A DNA stretch of 7,970 nucleotides from BPIH01 sp042408535 (GCA_042408535.1 JBHORA010000198.1:1-7970), one strand, 5' to 3'; positions 1 to 5,263 are shown, counted from the first letter of the stretch. Program-made: numbers and translations. The notes: generated by a model not told the origin, from the sequence alone.

Positions 1-374
1 TCGAGGAACACGAGATCGATGCCCGAGGCTGTGCGAAGCAGGTTACTCCGCCACGCGTCACGCTCCAGGCGCCCGTCAGGGACCAGCGCGGCGTAGTCGT
101 GCGCCCGGGGCAACAGCTCCGACCTTTCGATGAGTGACACGGAAGGCTCCGGTGCTGAACGCAGCAGACCAGCCAGGCCGGCGAAGAGTTCGGGATCGTG
201 CTTCGGGCAGGTGTCGCGATCACGAAGATAGGAGCGGAATCCTCCGTCCCGGCTGCCGTCGTCCGGCGTCAGCATCCAGACGACGAGCAGCCTGCCGTCA
301 CCACTGGACTGCAAGGCGCGCAACAGGCCGTACTTGCGGGAGTCGTTCATGTCGCCGAAGTACTGGTTCTTCAT
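1..374 (-). CDS. Conserved protein of unknown function, MKNQYFGD family, N-terminal part (runs off the window)
   Basis: This reading frame is open from an ATG at 372-374 to the window edge, giving 124 codons plus 2 bases and no stop. The protein begins MKNQYFGDMNDSRKYGLLRA, continues with VVWMLTPDDG at about residues 32-41, and ends at the edge with GIDLVFLD. I recognise this as a widespread family of uncharacterised proteins starting MKNQYFGD(I/V)NDYRKYGLLR. From memory, full-length members go on into a conserved aspartate-rich stretch after LVFxD, which lies outside this window; no function is known to me. An AAGGGGG Shine-Dalgarno-like stretch lies about 10 nt before the ATG. It is the fourth co-directional gene after the AbrB/MazF pair. 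Leucine codons are mostly CTG with TTG and CTT, unlike the CTC-dominated oxidase genes, which suggests a different origin. A role linked to the toxin-antitoxin pair is only inferred from proximity. Confidence 0.8.
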   Translation of the reverse strand, partial: MKNQYFGDMNDSRKYGLLRALQSSGDGRLLVVWMLTPDDGSRDGGFRSYLRDRDTCPKHDPELFAGLAGLLRSAPEPSVSLIERSELLPRAHDYAALVPDGRLERDAWRSNLLRTASGIDLVFL

Positions 375-432
375 CCGGCGGTCACCCCCTTGGCCGGTCA
401 GACGGTCCGGCAATGGGCTGCGGGCGAACAGC

Positions 433-573
433 CTACGCCCACTCGACGAGTCCCAGCTTGCCCAGAACCTCGGCGCTGCGGCGATTGGAGGGTTGTGCTC
501 CCACAGGATGTTTTGTTTCGCGGCTTCCCTCCGGGCGGTCCAGAAGCGCGCGGAATTCCTCGGGCGTCGTCAT
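433..573 (-). CDS. Possible small protein of 46 residues, function unknown
   Basis: From ATG 571-573 the frame encodes 46 residues starting MTTPEEFRALLDRPEGSRE and ending EVLGKLGLVEWA. An AGGGG stretch sits about 8 nt upstream. A longer version from 642 would overlap the end of the toxin gene and add an arginine-rich, compositionally odd leader, so the internal ATG is preferred. The N-terminus looks like an amphipathic helix. There is no transmembrane segment or motif that I recognise. It lies 37 nt after the toxin stop and 58 nt before the MKNQYFGD gene, all in the same direction, so it could be part of the same transcript. It could equally be a chance ORF or the remnant of a larger decayed gene; the evidence is thin. 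Confidence 0.35.
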   Translation of the reverse strand: MTTPEEFRALLDRPEGSRETKHPVGAQPSNRRSAEVLGKLGLVEWA

Positions 574-610
574 GTCGGGCCCCTGCTCTGGATTGGGCTG
601 CCGGCGAGCG

Positions 611-997
611 TCATCGCGCGCTCTTGCCCCCCTCCTTCTCATTCGGGCGCCCTTCGGCGGACAGTCCCAGAAGCCGGGCGAGTCCTTGGCAGACCCGGGC
701 TTCGTCGTCGGCGCTCAGGCGGCCGAGGCGGCCGCGCACCAGGCGGTGGTCCAAGGTGAAGAGCTTGAAGCGCACCTTGGACGGTGCCGGGAGCCCGGCG
801 GCACCCAGGTCGGCGATCGGGCAGTCGAGCGGCCAGGGCGGATTGGCCGCCGACGTGATCATGGCCATGACCGAGTGGCCGGCAGGGGTGTTGAAGGCAT
901 CGGGATCGGAGAGGACCAGGGCGGGCCGGTTCTTGGTGGCCTCGCGATCGGTGAACGGGAACGGCACCCGCACGACCGTGAAACGCTCAAAGGTCAC
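611..997 (-). CDS. PemK/MazF-family toxin (probable ribosome-dependent or free mRNA endoribonuclease)
   Basis: This 128-residue protein starts with GTG at 995-997 and begins MTFERFTVVRVPFPFTDREA. The next segment, KNRPALVLSD at about residues 22-31, and the later SKVRFKLFTLDHRLV plus GRLGRLS block match the PemK/MazF SH3-like barrel: a first strand with the VPFPFTD loop, then the RPALVLS strand, then the S-K-V-R segment. Known members cleave RNA and are neutralised by a partner antitoxin. A GGAGG box lies 6 nt before the GTG, inside the end of the preceding antitoxin gene, and the two coding regions overlap by 11 nt, as is usual for translationally coupled toxin-antitoxin pairs. The C-terminus ends in a short charged tail (about residues 115-128) that looks disordered. 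The family call is firm. Cleavage specificity cannot be read from sequence. Confidence 0.87.
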   Translation of the reverse strand: MTFERFTVVRVPFPFTDREATKNRPALVLSDPDAFNTPAGHSVMAMITSAANPPWPLDCPIADLGAAGLPAPSKVRFKLFTLDHRLVRGRLGRLSADDEARVCQGLARLLGLSAEGRPNEKEGGKSAR

Positions 998-1217
998 GGT
1001 ACGCCTCTTCGTCGGCCGGGCTCGCCCACTCGGAGAGCGTCCCTTCCACTGCGCGCAGGTACTCGAGGTCCCACGGCTGCGCTCGGCGGACGACGGCCCT
1101 CCTGTCCGGGGCGACCTCCCAGACGATCAGGTCACCGGGCGCGATCCCGAGGGCGTCGCGGATCTCCTTGGGGATCGTCGTCTGGCCCTTGGCGGTGACT
1201 TTGGCGACCGCTTCCAC
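987..1217 (-). CDS. AbrB/MazE-type antitoxin with swapped-hairpin DNA-binding domain
   Basis: The 76-residue protein starts MEAVAKVTAKGQTTIPKEIR. The TAKGQTTIPKEIRDALGI and PGDLIVWEV segments are hallmarks of the SpoVT/AbrB swapped-hairpin fold, which dimerises and binds palindromic DNA. The C-terminal third (LRAVEGTLSEW, then DEEAYRDL) is the acidic helical tail typical of antitoxins that wrap the partner toxin. I chose GTG 1215-1217 because AAGGAG at 1225-1230 lies exactly 7 nt upstream. The in-frame ATG at 1239-1241 would add eight residues but lacks a close ribosome site and overlaps the proposed -10 box. The gene overlaps the toxin start by 11 nt. As in known pairs, the antitoxin probably represses its own promoter through the inverted repeats just upstream (1249-1269). 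Confidence 0.88.
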   Translation of the reverse strand: MEAVAKVTAKGQTTIPKEIRDALGIAPGDLIVWEVAPDRRAVVRRAQPWDLEYLRAVEGTLSEWASPADEEAYRDL

Positions 1218-1239
1218 AGCCCGGCTCCTTCCAGAACGC

Positions 1240-1268
1240 ATGATAACATTACGGTAAGGCGCTCCTTA
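1240..1268 (-). promoter_or_regulatory. Possible promoter of the antitoxin-toxin operon
   Basis: Read on the minus strand, TATCAT at 1245-1240 is one base from the consensus -10 box. A 17-nt spacer puts the -35 position at 1268-1263 (TAAGGA), a poor match that coincides with the palindrome arm. Transcription starting near 1233 would give a leader of about 16 nt that contains the AAGGAG ribosome site and the GTG start, which fits a compact autoregulated operon. The -10 match and geometry are seen; activity is inferred. Confidence 0.35.
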
Positions 1269-1269
1269 C
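1249..1269. promoter_or_regulatory. Candidate autoregulatory operator: alternating palindrome upstream of the antitoxin gene
   Basis: Three arms alternate here: TTAC (1249-1252), GTAAGG (1254-1259) and CCTTAC (1264-1269). The middle arm is an exact inverted copy of the right arm (6 of 6, 4-nt spacer CGCT), and its GTAA also pairs with the left TTAC (1-nt spacer). The element covers the proposed -35 region, where repressor binding would block transcription. The E. coli mazEF promoter is known for an 'alternating palindrome' of this design bound by its AbrB-fold antitoxin. That this one is bound by the encoded antitoxin is an inference. Confidence 0.45.
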
Positions 1270-1306
1270 AGCAATGCAAGCCTTGCTGAGTGCTCGGCTC
1301 ACATCG

Positions 1307-1337
1307 GCCGTACCGGTCGATACGGCAACGCGCCGTA
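1307..1337. repeat. Second three-armed inverted-repeat cluster, GCCGTA / TACGGC / GCCGTA
   Basis: GCCGTA at 1307-1312 and 1332-1337 flank TACGGC at 1321-1326. The middle arm can pair with either outer arm, giving loops of 8 nt on the left and 5 nt on the right. It sits in the middle of the 171-nt gap between the end of the oxidase operon (1389) and the antitoxin gene (1217). It could be a second repressor site, alternative RNA hairpins at the end of the oxidase transcript, or both. No T-tract follows on either strand, so it is not a classical intrinsic terminator. Confidence 0.4.
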
Positions 1338-1357
1338 AGCGCTCGTAGTGTCGCACC

Positions 1358-1372
1358 CCGGGCCGAGCCCGG
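1358..1372 (-). terminator. GC hairpin after the last oxidase-operon gene, weak terminator candidate
   Basis: CCGGGC at 1358-1363 and GCCCGG at 1367-1372 form a perfect six-base GC stem with a 3-nt loop, starting 17 nt beyond the stop of the last operon gene. No run of T follows on the minus strand, so intrinsic termination is not demonstrated. It may only protect the 3' end or pause polymerase. Confidence 0.25.
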
Positions 1373-1388
1373 TAGGGTCGGGCGGGCC

Positions 1389-1568
1389 CTACAGGACCTC
1401 CACGAACTCGGCCACGACGCGCACCTCCCCCTCGTCGCGCTCGCGGAGGACGATCGGCTCGAACGCCGGGTTCACGGGCTCGAGGCGGACCTCCACGTGA
1501 CGCCATCCCTCGGCGTCGGCGGCCTTGGTGCTGCGGTAGCGCTTAACCGTGTAGCTCCCTCGGCTCAC
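1389..1568 (-). CDS. Small conserved-looking protein of unknown function, coupled to the ABC permease
   Basis: The frame encodes about 59 residues from GTG 1566-1568, beginning MSRGSYTVKRYRSTKAADAE, followed by GWRHVEVRLEPVNPAFEPIV and an acidic C-terminus ending AEFVEVL. An alternative GTG at 1572-1574 would add two residues. I prefer 1568 because it makes a GTGA overlap with the permease stop (1565-1567), with GGTGGGA immediately upstream, matching the overlaps of the two preceding genes. It has no membrane helix, cysteine or recognised motif. The alternation of charged and hydrophobic residues suggests a small beta-rich soluble domain. I do not recognise the family. The tight coupling argues that it is a real gene and is made with the transporter, but its job cannot be stated. 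Confidence 0.6.
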   Translation of the reverse strand: MSRGSYTVKRYRSTKAADAEGWRHVEVRLEPVNPAFEPIVLRERDEGEVRVVAEFVEVL

Positions 1569-2515
1569 TCCCACCGGAACCAGCGCCGCGCCGCCAGACC
1601 GCTGCCGGCGGCCCAGACAAGGAGGGCCCCGAGGTCCTGCCCGACGCGCCCCGCGGCCTCGCTGCCGGCGCCCCCGGTCGCCCCGAGGCCCGCTGCCACG
1701 ATCCGGGCCAGGGCGGTCACCGGGGTGAGCTCGGCCAGGTTCCGCAGGGCGCCCGGGAGCGCTTCGACCGGAACGAGGATCCCGCCCAAGAGCAGGAAGC
1801 CGAGGAAGAGGCCGTTAACGATGGCGAGGGCCGCCTCGGCCCGGAGCGTCCCGCCGAAGAGCAGCCCGAGGCCGGCGAAAGCGAGGAGGCCGAGCAGAAG
1901 GCCAGCCACGAGGAGGGCCGGCGAAGCCTCGGGTTCTGGCCGCCAGCCGAGGCCCAGGGCAACCGCGACGAGGAGGACGACCTGGCCGAGGCCGACGATC
2001 CCGACGGCGCCAATCTTGGCGACGACGAGCCCGCCGACCGGCGCCGGTGATCCGCCGAGCCGCTTGAGGACCCCGTAGGCGCGCTCGTAGGCGGTGGCGA
2101 TGCCGAGGTTCACAAAGCCAGCCGCGGCGACGGCGATGGCGACGACGGGTCCGAGGAGTGCCGCGACGGTCGCTTCGGAGGCTCCGCCGCCCGCAGCGCT
2201 TCGGATCGGGACGGCCGCCAGGAAGACGAGGAGGACAGGCGGCAGCCCGAACATGACGAGCAGGTTCTCGTAGCGGCGAGCCGTCAGGCGGAGCTCCATG
2301 GCGAGGAGGGCGGCGACGGAGCGGACGAAGGAGGCCGGCTCGGATGGCGCTGCCCCGGAAGCCGCTGCCCCGGATGGCGCCGCCCCGGATGGCGCTGCCC
2401 CAGACGGCGCCGCCCCAGATGGCGCTGCCCCGGAAGCCGCTGCCCCAGACGGCGCCGCCCCAGACGGCGCTGCGCCGGATGGCATTCCGTCGACGGCGGA
2501 CGGCCGCTCCGTCAT
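1565..2515 (-). CDS. ABC-2 type transporter permease with a repetitive Ser-Gly-Ala N-terminal tail
   Basis: This 316-residue membrane protein starts at ATG 2513-2515, overlapping the ATPase stop by ATGA. Residues 1-61 are a hydrophilic low-complexity tail containing nine (P/A)SGAA units. The rest has about six membrane segments: near 84-104, 118-140, 165-187, 197-218, 227-249 and 280-300. The cytoplasmic loop at about 140-163 reads AYERAYGVLKRLGGSPAPVG and matches the ABC-2 family pattern in which an E-R...G...LRRLxxSP loop contacts the ATPase. It pairs with the ATPase encoded just upstream, and a dimer of each would form the exporter. The substrate is not evident. Its place in an oxidase operon beside a thioredoxin lipoprotein makes a role in heme, copper or other oxidase maturation possible, but a general DrrB-like drug or lipid exporter cannot be excluded. 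Confidence 0.85.
   Translation of the reverse strand: MTERPSAVDGMPSGAAPSGAAPSGAAASGAAPSGAAPSGAAPSGAAPSGAAASGAAPSEPASFVRSVAALLAMELRLTARRYENLLVMFGLPPVLLVFLAAVPIRSAAGGGASEATVAALLGPVVAIAVAAAGFVNLGIATAYERAYGVLKRLGGSPAPVGGLVVAKIGAVGIVGLGQVVLLVAVALGLGWRPEPEASPALLVAGLLLGLLAFAGLGLLFGGTLRAEAALAIVNGLFLGFLLLGGILVPVEALPGALRNLAELTPVTALARIVAAGLGATGGAGSEAAGRVGQDLGALLVWAAGSGLAARRWFRWE
2333..2482 (-). repeat. 15-bp coding tandem repeat, nine (P/A)SGAA units plus one degenerate unit
   Basis: Nine 15-bp units (2348-2482) encode, in order, P P P A P P P P A followed each time by SGAA. A degenerate PSEPA unit (2333-2347) follows. The units differ only by scattered changes (GAT/GAC and GCC/GCT on the plus strand), and the two ASGAA units lie 75 bp apart. 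This suggests that blocks of units were copied by slippage. All changes keep the frame, so copy number can vary without destroying the permease. Confidence 0.9.
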
Positions 2516-3498
2516 GCCACACCATCCTCCAGCTCCGTTTCCTCCCGAGCGAGGAGGTCGAGGTACCAGGTTTCCAGACCTTCGGCCCCCGCCCGAACCT
2601 CCGCGAGGAGGCGGTCGCGAGCTGCGGCCCAGGCGGCTAGGCGGGCGACGAGCTCGGGCGTGGCGGTCGGTCCGGCGAGACGATACCGGTCGGGACCGCC
2701 GTCGGCCTCGACGCGGCCACCGAGCTGGGCCGAGAGGTCCGCCAGCTCGGTCTCGTCGAGACCGGGGATTCGGAAGCGGAGGATCGGGGCGCTCGCGACG
2801 AGGAGCTCGGCCCGCGCTCCGTCGGCGACGATCCGTCCTCGGTCGAGGACGGTGATCCAGTCGGCGAGGCGCTCGACGTCGGCGAGCTCGTGGGTCGTCA
2901 TGAGGATCGTCGTCCCGCCCCGTCGGAGGTCGTCGAGGAGGGCGCGGACACTGGCCTTGGCGGCGGGATCCATGCCGGCCGTCGGCTCGTCGAGGACGAG
3001 GAGCTCGGGCCGACCGACGAGGGCGACGGCGAGGGCGAGTCGCTGCCGCTCACCACCCGAGAGGGCCCGGTACGGTGTTTGAGCCACCGATACGAGGTCG
3101 AGTCGCTCCAAGAGGGAGCGTGGCGGCTCCGGCGCTCGGAAGAGCCCGGCGTAGAGATCGAGGATCTCCGTCGGGCGGGCGAGGGGCGGGAAGCCGCCGC
3201 CCTGGAGCATGATCCCGACTCTCGCCCGGAGGAGGCGTCCGCCGCTCCCCGGCTCCACGCCGAGGACGCGAACGATCCCCCCGTCGGGACGCCGGTAACC
3301 CTCGACGATCTCGACGGTCGTCGTCTTGCCGGCCCCATTCGGGCCGAGGAGGGCGTGGATCGTCCCGGGGCGACAGGAGAACGAGACGCCGCGGAGGACG
3401 GTCCGGCCGTCGTAGCGCTTGACGAGCCCGCTCACCTCGATCGCAGCCCCAGGCGGGACCCGGCCGCTCGATCGGCCGCTCGATCGGTGGTCGGTCAT
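2512..3498 (-). CDS. ABC transporter ATP-binding protein, exporter type (DrrA/CcmA-like)
   Basis: This 328-residue ATPase starts at ATG 3496-3498, overlapping the thioredoxin stop by ATGA. Visible motifs are Walker A GPNGAGKT (residues 52-59), Q-loop glutamine 99 in MLQGG, the LSGGE signature (146-150), Walker B LLVLDEP with catalytic Glu171, and the switch histidine His203 in MTTHEL. All catalytic residues are present. Residues 235-328 form a C-terminal extension seen in DrrA-type exporters, with a helical end rich in Ala, Arg and Glu. The first 18 residues are a hydrophilic leader with SSGRSSGR. It powers the ABC-2 permease encoded next, also with a 4-base overlap. The substrate is unknown. 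Note that an upstream GTG at 4005 lies in the same frame without an intervening stop. That 497-codon ORF is not believed, because residues 1-169 of it are an arginine-rich off-frame reading of the thioredoxin gene. Confidence 0.92.
   Translation of the reverse strand: MTDHRSSGRSSGRVPPGAAIEVSGLVKRYDGRTVLRGVSFSCRPGTIHALLGPNGAGKTTTVEIVEGYRRPDGGIVRVLGVEPGSGGRLLRARVGIMLQGGGFPPLARPTEILDLYAGLFRAPEPPRSLLERLDLVSVAQTPYRALSGGERQRLALAVALVGRPELLVLDEPTAGMDPAAKASVRALLDDLRRGGTTILMTTHELADVERLADWITVLDRGRIVADGARAELLVASAPILRFRIPGLDETELADLSAQLGGRVEADGGPDRYRLAGPTATPELVARLAAWAAARDRLLAEVRAGAEGLETWYLDLLAREETELEDGVA
3461..3484 (-). repeat. 12-bp tandem duplication at the start of the ATPase gene
   Basis: CGGCCGCTCGAT occurs twice in tandem on the plus strand (3461-3472 and 3473-3484) and encodes SSGR twice at residues 6-13 of the ATPase. 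It lies in the non-conserved leader, so it is likely neutral slippage. Confidence 0.85.
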
Positions 3499-4005
3499 CG
3501 GGCGAGGATGGCCGGCAGCTGCCGCTCGAGATCGACCTCGAGAAGCTCGCCGATCTGAATCGAGCGGACGATCCCCGATCGATCGATGAAGTACGTCTGG
3601 GGCGGGGCGACGACCCGGTAGGCGGCGGCGAGGCGGCCGTCGGGATCGAGGACGGTCGGCCAGCCGGCACCCTCTTCGGTGACGAAGCGGCGGGCGGGCT
3701 CGGCTTCGTCCTTGAAGAGGACGCCGACGATGGCGAGTCCATCCTCGGCGTGGTCGCGGAGGGCGGCGGCGAGGAGCGGGAATTCCTCCCGGCAGGGGAC
3801 GCACCACGAGGCCCAGAAGTTGACGATGACCGGTCGCCCGCGGAGCTCGGCGAGGTCGAGGCGACCGCCGTCGAGGGTATCCCCGGCGAGGGGCGGGGCG
3901 GGCTCCCCGGTCCGGGCGACGGGGCTGGCGCAGGACGCGACGAGGACGAGGGAGGCGAGGACGAGGGCGATGGGCGAAGTCGCCTGCCGAAGCGGCCGGC
4001 TCCAC
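3495..4005 (-). CDS. TlpA/ResA-like thioredoxin lipoprotein; start out of frame by one base
   Basis: In the frame ending at TGA 3495-3497 the protein reads RPLRQATSPIALVLASLVLV then ASC, a lipoprotein signal with a basic start, a hydrophobic core and a VASC lipobox. The domain that follows contains NFWASWCVPCREEFPLL with the redox CxxC pair, then GWPTVLDPDG and VVAPPQTYFID with the expected cis-proline. About 168 residues fit a TlpA/ResA thiol-disulfide reductase anchored outside the membrane. Such proteins reduce CuA-site or cytochrome c cysteines during oxidase assembly. Oddly, this frame has no ATG, GTG or TTG between the preceding gene's stop and the CxxC. A GTG at 4003-4005 with GAGGGG 5 nt upstream is one base out of frame: deleting one G of the GTGGAG run would give MSRPLRQ and the full signal. 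Either the sequence has a one-base error, the gene is frameshifted, or a rare start such as ATC is used. Confidence 0.82.
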
Positions 4006-4010
4006 CGTCG

Positions 4011-4016
4011 CCCCTC
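4011..4016 (-). promoter_or_regulatory. Ribosome binding site that marks the intended tlpA start
   Basis: GAGGGG at 4016-4011 is 5 nt from the GTG at 4003-4005. It is the only good ribosome site in the 55-nt gap before the thioredoxin gene and so argues that this GTG is the real start, although it is out of frame with the thioredoxin as the sequence stands. Confidence 0.5.
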
Positions 4017-4060
4017 GGTTCGAAGGAAGCGTGCTCGGAGGATTCTCGTCGTCGTCGTGC

Positions 4061-5224
4061 CTAGCGGGCCGTGATCGTGCCCGTCATGTTCGGATGGACG
4101 GTGCAGGCGAACGGGTACTCCCCGGCGGCGAGGGCCGGGACCTCGTAGACCCGAACGTCGACGCCGTTGAAGATCTCGCCGACGAAGAGATTGTCGCCGG
4201 CCGCGCTCCGGATGTCGACGTTGTGCGGAACCCCGCTGTCGAGGTTGACGAAGGCGATCGTGAAGGGTCGCCCGGCCGGGGCCACGACCTGGCGATCGAG
4301 GAACTGGATGCCCTGGGCAGTGATCGTGACGTCGGCGGCTGGGATGGAGGGGAGGGCGCCCGGTCCCGGCGAGGCCCCCGGTCCCGGCGAGGCCCCCGGG
4401 TTCGACGGACCACCAGCGGGCGCGGCGCTCGGTGCCGGGGAAGCGCCGGGCTCGCCGCCGACCGCGCTCCGGGGCGGGAGGATCCCGGCATCGACGACCA
4501 CGGCCGCGGCGACGATGAGGAGCGAGACGGCGATCGTCATCGTTGGGTAGCCCGGCGGCGGCCCCGGTTCGAGGTGCTCGCCGTGGTCAGCCGCCTCGAC
4601 GGCGAGGTACTCGCGGCGGGCATCCCGAAGCCAACCAGCCAGGACGATGACCAGGACGGCGATTCCGGCGGGGAGGAGCCAGCCCCCGAAGACGAGGCCA
4701 TAGAAGACGACCATGAGGGCGCCCGCGGCGAGGATCGGTCGGAAGGACGGCGCCGGGAGGTGGACACCCGGCGGCGGTGGCGGCGGCTCGGCTGGAACTG
4801 GCAGGGCAGCGGTCCCCTCCGCCGTGTCGGCTCGCTGGAGGCGGTCGTAATCGCGCATCCCCTCCCGGAGCCAGTAGAGGAGGGCGGCGACGAGGACGGC
4901 GATGCCGAGGACGAGCCAGGGCCCCCCGAAGACGAGGCCGAAGAAGACGGCGAAGAGGCCGACGGCGCCGAGGAGGGGCGCCCACGACGGACCGGGGGCA
5001 TGGGTTCCCGGCGGGGGAAGGGGTGTCCGGCGTCGCGGTCGCCGCCGGCTCGGCCCGGCCCTGAGGAACTGGCGGAGGAGCCAGCCGAAGAAGAGGGCGA
5101 CGAGGACGGCGAGACCGACGGGGATGAGGGCGACCAGGGCTGCCCAATCCGGCGTGACGAGCTGGGCCGTGACGTCGAGGATGCCCTGCCAGAGCTCCTG
5201 GAGGCGCTGGCCGACGGATTCCAT
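4061..5224 (-). CDS. Membrane protein with duplicated oxidase-subunit-IV-like module fused to an amicyanin-like cupredoxin
   Basis: This 387-residue protein starts at ATG 5222-5224. Membrane segments are at about 26-50, 84-118 (two), 162-198 (two) and 229-248. The middle part is an internal duplication: residues about 74-126 and 154-206 share the pattern G-x-H-x-P-x-P-S, then V-F-x-G-L-V-F-G-G, then G-I-A-V-L-V and W-L-R. These paired helices resemble small subunit-IV-type oxidase proteins. A Pro/Gly/Ser linker (about 256-296) leads to a cupredoxin domain (about 297-387) with all type-1 copper ligands: His334 in VPHNVDI, then Cys374, His377 and Met380 in CTVHPNM. The Cys-x2-His-x2-Met spacing is as in amicyanin. 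The domain should face outward and could carry electrons to the oxidase or hold copper for it. It lies 39 nt after the small two-helix gene. No strong ribosome site is seen, so the start is less certain than the rest. Confidence 0.85.
   Translation of the reverse strand: MESVGQRLQELWQGILDVTAQLVTPDWAALVALIPVGLAVLVALFFGWLLRQFLRAGPSRRRPRRRTPLPPPGTHAPGPSWAPLLGAVGLFAVFFGLVFGGPWLVLGIAVLVAALLYWLREGMRDYDRLQRADTAEGTAALPVPAEPPPPPPGVHLPAPSFRPILAAGALMVVFYGLVFGGWLLPAGIAVLVIVLAGWLRDARREYLAVEAADHGEHLEPGPPPGYPTMTIAVSLLIVAAAVVVDAGILPPRSAVGGEPGASPAPSAAPAGGPSNPGASPGPGASPGPGALPSIPAADVTITAQGIQFLDRQVVAPAGRPFTIAFVNLDSGVPHNVDIRSAAGDNLFVGEIFNGVDVRVYEVPALAAGEYPFACTVHPNMTGTITAR
4361..4396 (-). repeat. 18-bp tandem duplication in the cupredoxin linker
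   Basis: Two identical 18-bp copies (4361-4378 and 4379-4396) encode repeated Gly-Ala-Ser-Pro-Gly-Pro in the flexible linker before the copper domain. Flanking sequence contains further degenerate copies of the same Gly/Ser/Pro theme. It probably sets linker length. Confidence 0.85.
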
Positions 5225-5263
5225 GGTCGTCGCAGCGATCCGACCTGCGATCTCGATCCGAGC

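Noticed and set aside
1276..1286. Short palindrome GCAAG-C-CTTGC with an alternative AGCAA/TTGCT pairing
   Set aside because: The stem is only five bases, and it could arise by chance next to the stronger elements, so it is not listed as a separate site.
134..1289. Overlapping plus-strand ORFs of about 350 codons across the toxin region
   Set aside because: Arginine- and serine-rich with no recognisable domain, and antisense to the AbrB, PemK/MazF and MKNQYFGD-family genes.
1290..2078. Plus-strand ORF of 262 codons crossing the intergenic gap
   Set aside because: It spans the repeat-rich gap, the small coupled gene and part of the permease. The sequence is Arg/Pro/Ala-rich and has no motif or ribosome site of note.
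2298..2855. Plus-strand ORF containing PDGAA repeats
   Set aside because: It is the complementary reading of the 15-bp repeat inside the permease gene. Repeats with lengths divisible by three stay open on both strands.
2512..4005. A 497-codon minus-strand frame suggesting a longer ABC ATPase with a large N-terminal domain
   Set aside because: The first 169 residues are an arginine/proline-rich off-frame reading of the thioredoxin gene, whose true frame has a lipobox and CxxC. The ATPase proper starts at the ATGA overlap (3498).
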